Position numbers and translations under genes: made by a program. From positions 1 through 61,295 of the forward strand of contig CALFLM010000054.1 of assembly GCA_937880075.1 (NCBI GenBank): a stretch of DNA of 61,295 bases, in the 5' to 3' direction. Below are positions 9,450 through 18,458 of this stretch, piece after piece. How positions within the stretch are numbered: the first letter of the stretch is position 1; every line of letters begins with the position of its first letter. The notes beneath the pieces were generated by a model. The model was not told the DNA's origin and searched no databases. It saw only the letters and a list, made by a program, of their open reading frames with translations. This DNA comes from an uncultured Romboutsia sp. (GTDB lineage: Bacteria > Bacillota > Clostridia > Peptostreptococcales > Peptostreptococcaceae).

Positions 9450-9890
9450 TTGGGTAAAGATTATAAAAAATATGTAGATGAAATTAGCCCTAAGCCAACG
9501 TATTTAAAAAACTATACATTAGCATTTATAGTTGGTGGAATCATTTGTGTAATAGGACAAATAATAAATGATTTATATTCAAAAGTTGGCAATTTAGATA
9601 AGATACCAGCATCAACAGCAACTTCTATAACACTAATATTTATAGGTTCTTTTTTAACTGGTCTAGGGGTATATGACTTAATAGGTAAGAGAGCAGGAGC
9701 TGGATCAATAATACCTATAACTGGATTTGCTAACTCTATAGTATCTCCAGCAATGGAGTATAAAAGAGAAGGGTTTGTTTTAGGTGTTGGAGCTAATTTA
9801 TTTAAAATTGCAGGACCAGTATTAGTATATGGAATAGGATCATCTATTATATGTGGATTTTTCTATTATATTTTTACTCTTGTAAAATAA
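9450..9890 (+). CDS. spoVAC: Stage V sporulation protein AC
   Basis: A core membrane channel subunit of the spore dipicolinate transporter; B. subtilis SpoVAC acts as a mechanosensitive channel. It starts at TTG behind GGAGGG, with the next spacing well placed. The protein has an amphipathic N-terminal stretch (KDYKKYVDEISPKPTYLKN) and about four membrane segments, with the conserved GAGSIIPITGFANSI motif at about residues 80-94. Length is 146 aa, as usual. Confidence 0.96.
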   Translation: MGKDYKKYVDEISPKPTYLKNYTLAFIVGGIICVIGQIINDLYSKVGNLDKIPASTATSITLIFIGSFLTGLGVYDLIGKRAGAGSIIPITGFANSIVSPAMEYKREGFVLGVGANLFKIAGPVLVYGIGSSIICGFFYYIFTLVK

Positions 9891-9902
9891 GGAGATGAAA
9901 AT

Positions 9903-10916
9903 ATGGCGAATAAGAGAGTAGGAAAAAGAACTGTAAAGTTACAAAATAACCCAACTATAATATCGGCAGCATCTGTAGTAGGTCCTAAGGAAGGACAAGG
10001 ACCTTTGAAAGATTATTTCAATCTTATCTTACAAGATGATTTATATGGGGAAAAATCATGGGAGTTAGCTGAAAGTAAAATGGTTCAAACTGCCATGCAA
10101 ATGGCAGTACAAAAAGCAGATAAAAAACTAGAGGATGTAAACTATCTTTTAGGTGGTGATCTAATAAATCAAATACTCCCAGCATCATTTGCTGCAAGAG
10201 AACTTGAGATACCTTTTTTTGGTATATATGGAGCTTGTTCAACTATGGCAGAAGGAATGTGTTTGAGTGCAATGCTTATTGATGGAGGATTTGCAGATTT
10301 AATATTATCAGGAACTTCAAGTCATTACTGTACAGCAGAGAGACAATTTAGGTTTCCACTAGAACTAGGAAATCAAAAACCAATGACAGCTCAATGGACC
10401 GTAACAGGAGCAGGTTCAGTATTGATAGCCCCAAATGAAAAAGGGCCAAAAGTAAGATATATAACTGTTGGAAAAGTAATAGATGAAGGTATTGATGATG
10501 GAAATAATATGGGTGCAGCTATGGCACCAGCAGCTATAGATACAATATATTCTTATTTTAATGATACAAAGGATGATCCAAATAGTTTTGATATGATAGC
10601 AACTGGAGATTTAGGAACATTAGGAAAACAAATAACAGAAGACTTCTTAAAGAAAAAAGGTATTGATATATCAAATGTATATACTGATTGTGGTATAGAA
10701 ATGTTTAATTTAGAAGAACAAGATGTACATTGTGGTGGTAGTGGATGTGGTTGTTCAGCAACTGTATTTGCAGGATATATTTATCAAAAATTATTAAACA
10801 AAGAGTTTAATAAGGTAATGTTAGTATCTACAGGTGCATTATTATCTCCAACTAGTACACTACAAAAACAAACAATACCATGTGTTGCACATGCAGTAGT
10901 TATTGAAAATGATTAG
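9903..10916 (+). CDS. spoVAD: Stage V sporulation protein AD
   Basis: A thiolase-fold protein that binds dipicolinic acid at the membrane during spore loading. Conserved blocks include YGACSTMAEGM at about residues 110-120, HYCTAERQFRFPLE at about 142-155 and CGGSGCGCSATVFAGYI near residues 280-295. The 337-aa length is typical. The ATG follows AAGGAGATG. It is in the middle of the spoVA operon between AC and AE. Confidence 0.97.
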   Translation: MANKRVGKRTVKLQNNPTIISAASVVGPKEGQGPLKDYFNLILQDDLYGEKSWELAESKMVQTAMQMAVQKADKKLEDVNYLLGGDLINQILPASFAARELEIPFFGIYGACSTMAEGMCLSAMLIDGGFADLILSGTSSHYCTAERQFRFPLELGNQKPMTAQWTVTGAGSVLIAPNEKGPKVRYITVGKVIDEGIDDGNNMGAAMAPAAIDTIYSYFNDTKDDPNSFDMIATGDLGTLGKQITEDFLKKKGIDISNVYTDCGIEMFNLEEQDVHCGGSGCGCSATVFAGYIYQKLLNKEFNKVMLVSTGALLSPTSTLQKQTIPCVAHAVVIEND

Positions 10917-10928
10917 GGGTGAATTAAA

Positions 10929-11291
10929 GTGCTATTAGATTATATAAAGGTATTTTTTGTAGGAGGAATTATTTGTTTAATTGCACAAATAATGATGGAT
11001 TACTTTAAAATGCAAACACCTTATGTAATGGTTACTTATGTTACAAGTGGTGTAATTTTAACCTTCTTAGGCATTTATGAACATATTGTTAATTTTGGAA
11101 GTTCAGGTGCAACTGTACCTATAATAGGATTTGGATATTTATTAGCCAATGGAGTAAAAACAGCAATAGTTAAAGATGGACTATTAGGTGTTTTTACAGG
11201 CGGAGCAGTAGCTGGTGCTGGAGGTATAGCTGCTGCTATATTCTTTGGATATATTATGGCAGTTGTATTTACTCCAAAGGCGAAACCTTGA
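10929..11291 (+). CDS. spoVAE: Stage V sporulation protein AE
   Basis: The last SpoVA subunit, a 120-aa membrane protein related to SpoVAC, with about four membrane segments and the conserved block GATVPIIGFGYLLANGV near residues 60-75. It starts at GTG behind GGGGTG. It corresponds to the membrane form called SpoVAEb in Bacillus; no SpoVAF or SpoVAEa gene is present after it. A strong hairpin follows. Confidence 0.94.
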   Translation: MLLDYIKVFFVGGIICLIAQIMMDYFKMQTPYVMVTYVTSGVILTFLGIYEHIVNFGSSGATVPIIGFGYLLANGVKTAIVKDGLLGVFTGGAVAGAGGIAAAIFFGYIMAVVFTPKAKP

Positions 11292-11310
11292 TGAAAGATT
11301 TTAAATAATA

Positions 11311-11348
11311 AAAAATGGGCAATCTTAAAATATAGATTGCCCATTTTT
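11311..11348. terminator. Bidirectional terminator between spoVAE and the PBP gene
   Basis: A near-perfect 15-bp stem (AAAAATGGGCAATCT pairing with AGATTGCCCATTTTT) with A and T runs on both sides lies between two convergent genes, so it can serve both. Confidence 0.92.
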
Positions 11349-11358
11349 ATGTTTAATT

Positions 11359-13962
11359 TTACTGAGCGGGAACTTCCGTAGCAGGCGGAGTTACCGGAGT
11401 AGTCGGAGCTTCCGTAGCAGGTGGAGTTACCGGAGTAGTCGGATTTTCCGTAGCAGGCGGAGTTTCTGGAGTAGTCGGAGTTTCCGTAGTAGGCGGAGTT
11501 TCCGGTGTAGTTGGGGTTTCTGGTGTTGTGTTTTCTGTTTGAGAATTGTTATCCTCAGTTTTAGATGGTTTAGTTGATTGAGAAGTATATCTACTTGGTC
11601 CTGTACCTTTTATAAAAGCAGCATTAGAACCAGAAGAAGATCTTCCACCATCTATTAAGTTTATTTTTGCAAAGTATATATTTTTAGGTACTTTGAAATC
11701 AGTTTTAGTTAAATTTTTGTGTATTTTATTCATTACTGTAGACCATAACTTCGCTGCAGATCCACTACCACCAGAAACACTTTTTCTAGAAATTGGATTA
11801 CCATTTGGATCTTTTCTACCAGCATCATCACCAATATAAGTGGCACCAACATAGTAAGGAGTATATCCTACAAACCATGCATCTAAAGATTTATTAGTTG
11901 TACCTGTTTTACCAGCAACTGGCATACCATTTGATAATGCGGCTCTTCCTCCAGTACCCTCTGTAACAACTGCTTGTAGCATATCAGTTAATACATAAGC
12001 TACTTCAGAATCTATAGTTTTATGTTCTTCTGGTGTATTTTTCACTATAAGTTGACCATCATAACTAGATATTGTAGTAAATATTGTTGGTTCAATATAA
12101 GTACCTCCATTAGCTAAAGTACCATAAGCTGCAGCCATTTCAAGTGGAGAAACACCTTGAGACATACCTCCAAGAGTTAAAGATGAAAATGATCTATCTT
12201 TTGAATCTGATTGCAGAGTTGTTATACCAAAGTCTCTTAGATAGTCAATCATTATGTCAACACACTCTTCATAAGTACTTCCTAACATTTCCGCAGTTTT
12301 AGCAGCAATTGTATTAGAAGAATATGCTAAAGCTTTACGCAAGCTCATAGAACCATAACCACTTGTAGTAGTATTAGGATTCCATCTATTATTATCTTTA
12401 AACTTATATCCACCCCTAGCATCACTTACAGCTGTAGATTGAGTTATTTTTAAAGTATCTATAGCTGGAGTATAAACTGATAGCGGTTTTATAGTAGAAC
12501 CAGGTTGTTGAGGTGTAGTTGCTCTGTTTAAGGTTTTTCTTCCTGTAATGTGTCTACCACCTACTAAAGCTTTTATTTGTCCCGTTCTATAATCTAAAAT
12601 GACCATAGAAGATTGAGGTTGATGTGATCCATCAGAATCAACTCTACTATTAGGGAAGTTATTATCATTTTCATATTCTTTTTCTAAAGTTTCTTGCATA
12701 GTTGGATCAATTGTAGTGTCTATTCTTAATCCACCATTGTAGAACATATTATAAGCTTCATCTTTTGTATTTCCTTGTTCAACTAAAGCATCTATTACAC
12801 CATATTCTATAAGGTCTTCAACTGAAGAAGCTACTTTATCCGCAGCTTTAGGAAGTTTTATATTTATAGGCTCAGCTATTGCTTCATTATATTCTGATTG
12901 TGAAATATATTTAAGTTCTAGCATTTTTCCTAAAACAATGTTTCTTCTTTCTATTGACTTTGGATTACTAACAGCTTTTCTTACAACCATAGATCCAGAC
13001 TTTAATTGTTTATATGTATCTTGACTAGGTATTAATCCCCATTTATTTAATTTATCAATCATATCAAGTTCAACTTGCGTAGGATCATCAAGATCATCAT
13101 CAGTAGTGTTTATAAAGTATAAAAGTCTATCTTCTACATCGCTTTTTTCTTCTGTTCCATCAAGTTTTGAACTTACATAAGCAGCATATCTTGATGGATT
13201 TTTTGTAGCTCCTGCAAGTAGTGCACATTCTGCAAGCGTAAGCTCTTTTGCATTTTTGCTAAAGTATCCATTTGCTCCAGCTTGTACTCCTGCAAGACCT
13301 CTACCTACGAAGAAGTTGTTTAAGTAAGCCTCAAGAATTTGATTCTTAGTTAAAGTTTTACTCATTTCATAAGCATAATATATATCTTTTATTTTACGAG
13401 TTAAAGTTTGCTTATCCGTAGTTATTAACATTTTTGAGACCTGCATAGGTATTGTACTACCACCTTGTTTATTACCCGTCAAAGTCTTGACAACAGATCT
13501 TAATAAACCTTTTATGTCTACACCATTGTGTTCATAAAATCTTTCGTCCTCAATTGAAACAACTGCATTTATTATATCTTTTGGCATCTGATCTATTTTA
13601 ATAGGATCTTTTTTATTTACACTAGGAGCATTAGATAATAATTCTCCATTAGCGTATCTAATTTCAGTTGTTTGGTAAGTCTTTTCATCTAAGAGAGCTT
13701 TAGTAACTGGTTGTACATCTCTTAAAGATGCAAATACTAAACCTGTTCCTGCTGCAGACAAGGATACTAACATTACTAAAAGTACTATTCCTGTTACTCT
13801 AAGTGCTTTAAATTTATCTTTCTTTTTAGAAGATCTCTTTTTAGAAGACTTAGTCTTAGGAGAATTAGAGTTAGTACTTTTAGAAGTAGTGCTCTTATTA
13901 GCAGAAGAACTTACTTTTTTTCTTCTTATTTTATTGCTATTTCCATTGTTATCATTACTCAT
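11359..13962 (-). CDS. Class A penicillin-binding protein (transglycosylase/transpeptidase)
   Basis: A bifunctional peptidoglycan synthase of the PBP1a type. A basic, Ser/Lys-rich cytoplasmic tail (residues 1-50) precedes one membrane anchor (about 52-76). The GT51 transglycosylase domain shows EDERFYEHNG and GGSTIPMQVSK; the transpeptidase domain shows the active-site motif SxxK in PGSTIKPLSV, SSN in SYSSNTIAAK and KTGTT in AGKTGTTN. The last ~75 residues are a Thr/Pro/Glu-rich tail, partly made of a 12-residue repeat, probably an extended wall-spanning segment. Length is 867 aa. The ATG follows AAGGAGG. It stands alone, convergent with spoVAE. Confidence 0.96.
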   Translation of the reverse strand: MSNDNNGNSNKIRRKKVSSSANKSTTSKSTNSNSPKTKSSKKRSSKKKDKFKALRVTGIVLLVMLVSLSAAGTGLVFASLRDVQPVTKALLDEKTYQTTEIRYANGELLSNAPSVNKKDPIKIDQMPKDIINAVVSIEDERFYEHNGVDIKGLLRSVVKTLTGNKQGGSTIPMQVSKMLITTDKQTLTRKIKDIYYAYEMSKTLTKNQILEAYLNNFFVGRGLAGVQAGANGYFSKNAKELTLAECALLAGATKNPSRYAAYVSSKLDGTEEKSDVEDRLLYFINTTDDDLDDPTQVELDMIDKLNKWGLIPSQDTYKQLKSGSMVVRKAVSNPKSIERRNIVLGKMLELKYISQSEYNEAIAEPINIKLPKAADKVASSVEDLIEYGVIDALVEQGNTKDEAYNMFYNGGLRIDTTIDPTMQETLEKEYENDNNFPNSRVDSDGSHQPQSSMVILDYRTGQIKALVGGRHITGRKTLNRATTPQQPGSTIKPLSVYTPAIDTLKITQSTAVSDARGGYKFKDNNRWNPNTTTSGYGSMSLRKALAYSSNTIAAKTAEMLGSTYEECVDIMIDYLRDFGITTLQSDSKDRSFSSLTLGGMSQGVSPLEMAAAYGTLANGGTYIEPTIFTTISSYDGQLIVKNTPEEHKTIDSEVAYVLTDMLQAVVTEGTGGRAALSNGMPVAGKTGTTNKSLDAWFVGYTPYYVGATYIGDDAGRKDPNGNPISRKSVSGGSGSAAKLWSTVMNKIHKNLTKTDFKVPKNIYFAKINLIDGGRSSSGSNAAFIKGTGPSRYTSQSTKPSKTEDNNSQTENTTPETPTTPETPPTTETPTTPETPPATENPTTPVTPPATEAPTTPVTPPATEVPAQ
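11374..11517. repeat. 36-bp tandem repeat (four units) in the PBP C-terminal tail
   Basis: Four units of 36 bases start at 11374, 11410, 11446 and 11482 and each encode a 12-residue unit such as APTTPVTPPATE. The first two differ at only a few positions; a degenerate fifth unit follows. The units use CCG and ACC-type codons and are much richer in G+C than the rest of the window. Confidence 0.93.
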
Positions 13963-14193
13963 TAAGCTTAACCTCCTTACCTAATGCAATATTATACCAC
14001 ATATACTCATTATTTTCTAATTAATACATAAAATTGAATTTATGCAACTTTATATAGCTACCCTAAATTTATAGTATTAATTATTTTTTACTTATATACT
14101 AAAAATATGTGGAAGATGTATATAAATATATAATATTTAAAAATAATAAAATACTATATGGCATTTTAACATAAAATAATAAGGGGGATTATT

Positions 14194-14871
14194 TTGGGAA
14201 AAAGATTAATAGATTCCAAATTAGGAGATTTTAAAAGAATTATAGTTACATTTATAATGATATTTATAGTGTCTGTATTTATAGGCAGTTTTATATATGT
14301 TGATAATAGTCTTAGACCAACTATTACAGTACTTGCTGAAACCAAAGCTATAGAGCTTGCCAATAGATCTATAAATAAAGCAGTTGGAGAAATAGTCAAA
14401 GATAAAATAGATTACTCTGACTTAATATATACAAAGTTAGATTCTCAAGGTAAAATATCTATGATACAATCAAATGCTATTTTAATGAATAAAATAGCAT
14501 CAGATGTTGCACTTGAGATACAGAATGAGTTAAAGCAAGTCAAATCTACGACTGCATACATACCAATAGGAACAGCTTTAAAAAGTCCTATACTAGCTAA
14601 GTATGGACCTCAGCTAAAAGTATCAATAGAACCTATAGGAACTGTATATGTTGATTTTAAAACTAGTTTTGAATCAGCTGGTATAAATCAAACTAGACAT
14701 AGAATTTACTTAGAAGCTAAAACGCAAGTAAAAGTAGTTATACCTCTTACAACATCGACAAAAGAAGTGAAAGCACAAATTCCAATATGTGAAACTATAA
14801 TAGTTGGAGATGTACCACAAAGTTATGTTAATGTGCCTGAAGAAATTGTACCTAACATATTACAGAAATAA
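14194..14871 (+). CDS. yunB: Sporulation protein YunB
   Basis: A mother-cell sporulation protein of unknown biochemical role, needed for normal spore formation in B. subtilis. It has one N-terminal membrane segment (about residues 15-38) and an exposed domain with the family's IELANRSINKAVGEI region at about 49-63 and GPQLKVSIEPIGTVYVDFKTSFESAGINQTRHRIYLE-like core (about residues 128-168, G..N..RH). It starts at TTG after AAGGGGG. Length 225 aa is slightly shorter than in Bacillus. It faces spoIVB and shares an inverted-repeat element with it downstream. Confidence 0.9.
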   Translation: MGKRLIDSKLGDFKRIIVTFIMIFIVSVFIGSFIYVDNSLRPTITVLAETKAIELANRSINKAVGEIVKDKIDYSDLIYTKLDSQGKISMIQSNAILMNKIASDVALEIQNELKQVKSTTAYIPIGTALKSPILAKYGPQLKVSIEPIGTVYVDFKTSFESAGINQTRHRIYLEAKTQVKVVIPLTTSTKEVKAQIPICETIIVGDVPQSYVNVPEEIVPNILQK

Positions 14872-14880
14872 TATATTAAA

Positions 14881-14978
14881 GGGGTTGTCGCATTAAGAGT
14901 AAATAATACAATATATAGTTATGCATAATTTGAATTAGCACAACATATTGTATATAATTTTTTTAGTGCGACAGCCCC
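14881..14978. repeat. 98-bp inverted-repeat element, complete copy (MITE-like, terminator-like)
   Basis: The ends GGGGTTGTCGCA and TGCGACAGCCCC pair, and so do inner blocks (TACAATAT with ATATTGTA), giving a long imperfect hairpin. The 66-base right part is nearly identical to window positions 1-67. It lies 9 bases after the yunB stop and 14 bases before the spoIVB stop, and is flanked by A and T runs, so it can terminate both genes. No clear target-site duplication is seen. Confidence 0.85.
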
Positions 14979-14992
14979 TTTTGTTAATTTTC

Positions 14993-15982
14993 TTATTTTT
15001 CAATCATCCATTTAATAAAAACGCCATATCCAGTAGTTGGATCATTTTCTACTGCGTGTGAAATAGCACCTATAATTTTATCGCCTTGAATTATAGGAGT
15101 ACCGCTCATACCCTGAACTATTCCTCCTGTAAGTTGTAAAAGCTCTTTATCAGTTATGTGTATTTTAAAAGTTTTAGATTTTGGTGTTTTTTGATTTTCA
15201 ATATTTAAAATTTCAATATCAAACTTTTTGCAACCATCATTGTTAGTTTGTAAAATTATTTGAGCATTTCCAGTTTTAACTTCATCTAATGAAGCTACTT
15301 TATATTTTTCATAATTAGATGTATCAAATTTTACTATATCTCCTTTTATACCGAAATCTGTATTATCTGTAAATTTACCTATATAGTCTTTTGGTTTAGC
15401 ACTAATACAACCAACATTTCCTCTATATGATTTTTCTATATTTAAGTTAGTAGTGGTTGAAATATATCCATCTTTTATTCCAATTTTTCTTGAGCTTCCT
15501 AAACTTATTGGGTGAGCTACAGCACCAAATTTACCATTACTAGGATCTATATATGTTAAAGTTGCAAATCCAGATATATTATCAGTAGAATTTATTTCTT
15601 CTAATTTATTTTTTATAGTTTTTATCTTTATAATATGATTATTTCTTTTTAATGTAATATCAATAACATTTGTATTATTTGGTAAGTTATTTAATGTATT
15701 TGAAAAATCAATATAATTTTTAATAGTATTATTATTTATACTTATTATCTCGTCACCTAAATTAAAAGGTGAATCTTTTATAGAACTTCGAACAATTACA
15801 TTTTCTAATTGAGCTTCTATATGAAGTATATTACCTACAGGAATTAAAAAATCACCTTCAACTTTTGTAATTGATGTTGCATAAATTAAATTATTTGAGA
15901 AAAAATATAGTAAAAATAATAAACAAACAATTAATGAAAATTTTGTATTAACAATTTTTTTACTTTTATTTTTAAAAAACAT
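14993..15982 (-). CDS. spoIVB: SpoIVB serine peptidase
   Basis: A secreted forespore protease of family S55 that signals across the forespore membranes to activate pro-sigma-K processing in Bacillus. An N-terminal membrane/signal segment (about residues 14-36) is followed by a PDZ domain (residues 55-120, SPFNLGDEIISINN) and the peptidase domain with AVAHPIS holding the catalytic His and GMSGTPI holding the catalytic Ser. I chose the ATG at 15982, preceded by AAAGGATGG; a longer in-frame start at 16003 has no such site. This gives 329 aa, somewhat shorter than the 425 aa of B. subtilis, as in other clostridia. Confidence 0.93.
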   Translation of the reverse strand: MFFKNKSKKIVNTKFSLIVCLLFLLYFFSNNLIYATSITKVEGDFLIPVGNILHIEAQLENVIVRSSIKDSPFNLGDEIISINNNTIKNYIDFSNTLNNLPNNTNVIDITLKRNNHIIKIKTIKNKLEEINSTDNISGFATLTYIDPSNGKFGAVAHPISLGSSRKIGIKDGYISTTTNLNIEKSYRGNVGCISAKPKDYIGKFTDNTDFGIKGDIVKFDTSNYEKYKVASLDEVKTGNAQIILQTNNDGCKKFDIEILNIENQKTPKSKTFKIHITDKELLQLTGGIVQGMSGTPIIQGDKIIGAISHAVENDPTTGYGVFIKWMIEK

Positions 15983-16314
15983 AAAACACCATCCTTTCGT
16001 CAAGTATCTAATAAGTCATATTTTTCGTAACATGTTTAATAAGTCGTGGTGCTTTTCTTTGATATTATGTTTTGCATTAATAATATTTTGATGCTTGGAA
16101 AACAGATGAAGTATAACCGGAGATTACAAAAATAATAAATAAGTCAGAAAATTAGAAATTATATCATAAAAAAACTGAATTAAAAATTAATTAATTTTAA
16201 TTTAGTTAATTATATACCGAATTATATTGATAAAATATAGGAAAAATAAAATTTAAAAATGAATATAGGAAGAGAATGTAATATAAAACAAAAAAACACT
16301 TAATAAAATTAAAA
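15983..16314. other. Intergenic region between spoIVB and a small-protein gene
   Basis: AT-rich, holding the spoIVB promoter (not located) and the terminator of the next minus-strand gene at 16291-16332. AATAAGTC occurs three times (near 16009, 16049 and 16138), possibly by chance. No ORF with a ribosome binding site is seen. Confidence 0.5.
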
Positions 16315-16332
16315 TTAATCAAGTGTTTTTTT
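16291..16332 (-). terminator. Terminator of the 120-aa small protein gene
   Basis: AAAAACACTT at 16292-16301 pairs with AAGTGTTTTT at 16321-16330; the minus-strand product ends in a T run. The stem overlaps the last codons of the gene. Confidence 0.8.
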
Positions 16333-16677
16333 TCGTTTTATTCTTTTTTTAACGATTTTTTTCTTGTAGGGATTCTTTTTGCATACTGTCTTATTTGTTT
16401 TGCTTCTAGTCATAGCAACATCTGGGGTTGGAGCTATAAATGACTCATCAGTTTCAGAAGATGAGCAGTCGCTAACGGCTTCTATTAAAGCTAGCTCATC
16501 AGATAAAACAGCAAAAAAGGTAGCCAATATACCTATATCATCAGAACTAAGCTCCTCACCCAATGCAACAGCCAATGTAGATGCTAAAATTATATAATCT
16601 AATGAGCTAAAAGCACATAGCTTAGAACTAGATGAATTCTGATTTCTACTAATATTTTTTGAGATTACCTTTTTCAT
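16315..16677 (-). CDS. Small protein of unknown function with a Lys/Arg-rich tail
   Basis: A 120-aa protein I cannot assign. The middle (about residues 24-68) is a run of two predicted helices, with LGEELSSDDIGILATFFAVLSDELALIEA, that resembles the short DUF6774-type region (LAxFFxxLxDxLAxI), a tentative match. The C-terminal 30 residues are strongly basic (KKKIVKKRIKRKK), which suggests nucleic-acid or anionic-polymer binding. The ATG follows AGGAGG and a terminator follows the stop, so it is a real, separately transcribed gene. It lies between spoIVB and cwlD, both sporulation genes, so a sporulation role is possible but not shown. Confidence 0.75.
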   Translation of the reverse strand: MKKVISKNISRNQNSSSSKLCAFSSLDYIILASTLAVALGEELSSDDIGILATFFAVLSDELALIEAVSDCSSSETDESFIAPTPDVAMTRSKTNKTVCKKNPYKKKIVKKRIKRKKTLD

Positions 16678-16840
16678 AAAACCTCCTAAAAATAATATAT
16701 AAAATATATATGCTTGTATTCAAAAAATAAAAACTATAATAGATTCTAAATTTTGTTTACTATTTATAAAAAGTATAAGTAATGGAGATAATATTTTATG
16801 AATCAGACTTAAAATTTATTAACAAGAAGGGAAGGAGCAT

Positions 16841-17635
16841 ATGAAAAAATATAGAGCATTAGTAGGTATTATAATAGCAGTATCTATAGTAATTATAGGA
16901 ACTTCAGATCCAGTTAAAAATCTTTATAAGGCTAGCGATTTAATTAGTAAAGGTATAACAGTAGATGATAAAAAAGAAGATAATGAAAGCAAAAAAGAAG
17001 CAAAAGAAGATATACTAATATGTATTGACCCAGGACATCAAGAAAAAGGAGATAGTAATTCAGAACCTATAGCACCTGATTCTTATGTTAAAAAGGCTAG
17101 AGTATCTTCTGGAGCTACAGGAGTAGCTACTAAAAAGCCAGAATATATATTAAATTTAGAAGCATCTACAGTTTTAAAACATATATTAGAAGGTAAAGGA
17201 TATAAAGTAATAATGACTAGAGAAAGTCATGATGTTAATATAAGTAACTCCGAAAGAGCTATACTTGCAAATAATAATAAAGCAGATATGGTAATAAGAG
17301 TGCATGCAGATAGTTTAAACGATTCAGGAAAAACAGGTGCATCTATTTTGATACCAGCTAAAGAAAGTAAATATACAACTGCTATATATGAAGATAGCCA
17401 AAATTGTGCAAATCTAATTAGCGATAAGATGAAGGAAGCGGGAATAAAAGTCAATGGCGTATTTGAAAGGGGAGATTTGACAGGTTTTAACTGGTCAAAA
17501 GTTCCAGTAGTTTTAGTTGAAATGGGATTTTTAAGTAATTACACTGAAGATCAAATGATGTCAAACCCAGAATATCAAACAAAGTTAATGCAAGCTATAT
17601 CTGATGGACTAGATGAATATTTTGCAAATAAATAA
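16841..17635 (+). CDS. cwlD: N-acetylmuramoyl-L-alanine amidase CwlD
   Basis: A zinc amidase (Amidase_3) that strips peptide from muramic acid so that muramic-delta-lactam can form in the spore cortex. An N-terminal membrane segment (residues 5-25) is followed by an acidic/lysine linker and the catalytic domain. Zinc ligands are seen in CIDPGHQ and VIRVHAD, with an intermediate Glu in NLEAS; the catalytic Glu is in VLVEMGFLSN near residue 230. Length 264 aa is typical. The ATG follows AAGGAG. A Zn-phospholipase-like gene starts 18 bases downstream. Confidence 0.95.
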   Translation: MKKYRALVGIIIAVSIVIIGTSDPVKNLYKASDLISKGITVDDKKEDNESKKEAKEDILICIDPGHQEKGDSNSEPIAPDSYVKKARVSSGATGVATKKPEYILNLEASTVLKHILEGKGYKVIMTRESHDVNISNSERAILANNNKADMVIRVHADSLNDSGKTGASILIPAKESKYTTAIYEDSQNCANLISDKMKEAGIKVNGVFERGDLTGFNWSKVPVVLVEMGFLSNYTEDQMMSNPEYQTKLMQAISDGLDEYFANK

Positions 17636-17653
17636 AATATATAGGTGATGTCA

Positions 17654-18361
17654 ATGAAAAGTAAGCTAGAAAGTGCCTATGCAAAAGCATTAACTGGTAC
17701 ATTTAAGGCGATAAGTCCTATTAAAAGAACAATTAAAAAAACTGAATGTGAAGTACATTTATATATACAAGAAAATGCTTTAGAAATTTTAAATTATAAT
17801 GGTTATAATGATGTATATAAATTATTTAAAAAGTATGAATCTAAGATAAATGAAGGATTGGTATGGGCAGATCAAGATTTTAAGTGTTATCACCATTTTT
17901 ATAACCCAAAAGAAGAAAAAGGTATGTATGGATATGATGATAATGCACTTACTGTAGCTAGAGGTTATTACTTAAAAGCTTTAAAGTACGTTGCATTAGA
18001 AGATTATGATAAGAGTATGTTTTATTTTGGGGCTACGTGTCATATAATTCAAGATTTAACAATACCACAACATGCTAAGGGAAAATTATTTGATAATCAT
18101 AGACAATTTGAATTGTATATTAAAGATAACTATACTAAAATAAATAGATTTAAGTGTAGAGAAGAGCCTATAATATTAAAATCAGTTGCAGATTATGCAA
18201 ATCATAATTCATTAAAAGCTCTTAAAATAGATTATATGTACAAAAATATAAATGATTTAAATACAAAGTTTTATCTAGTGGCCTTAAAAAGTCTAACCTT
18301 AGCTCAAAGAACTAGTGCAGGGTGTATGATTATGTTTTATAATGATTTACTTTATATTTAA
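17654..18361 (+). CDS. Zinc-dependent phospholipase C-like protein
   Basis: A protein of the zinc-dependent phospholipase C fold (Zn_dep_PLPC), all-helical with metal-binding His and Asp residues. The likely ligands are in VWADQDFKCYHHFYNP (about residues 71-86), YFGATCHIIQDLTIPQHAKG (about 125-144) and DNHRQFE. It lacks any signal peptide, unlike the secreted alpha-toxins, so it is probably cytoplasmic or acts inside the spore-forming cell. The ATG at 17654 is preferred over the two nearest upstream codons because AGGTG stands just before it. Length 235 aa. Lies in an apparent operon with cwlD; the substrate is unknown. Confidence 0.85.
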   Translation: MKSKLESAYAKALTGTFKAISPIKRTIKKTECEVHLYIQENALEILNYNGYNDVYKLFKKYESKINEGLVWADQDFKCYHHFYNPKEEKGMYGYDDNALTVARGYYLKALKYVALEDYDKSMFYFGATCHIIQDLTIPQHAKGKLFDNHRQFELYIKDNYTKINRFKCREEPIILKSVADYANHNSLKALKIDYMYKNINDLNTKFYLVALKSLTLAQRTSAGCMIMFYNDLLYI

Positions 18362-18390
18362 ATTAAGGAAATGTAACATATGTAGTACAC

Positions 18391-18419
18391 TTGATTTAAG
18401 TCAAAAAAGAATATATTAT
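18391..18419 (+). promoter_or_regulatory. Candidate promoter of the ABC-F gene
   Basis: TTGATT (18391-18396) and TATTAT (18414-18419) are separated by 17 bases, 40 bases upstream of the start codon. Confidence 0.55.
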
Positions 18420-18458
18420 AGTATAGAATATAGATAAAATTTATGAAGAGGTGTCAAG

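Noticed and set aside
11374..11517. Possible CRISPR array
   Set aside because: The units are directly adjacent with no spacers, and they are in frame inside a PBP gene.
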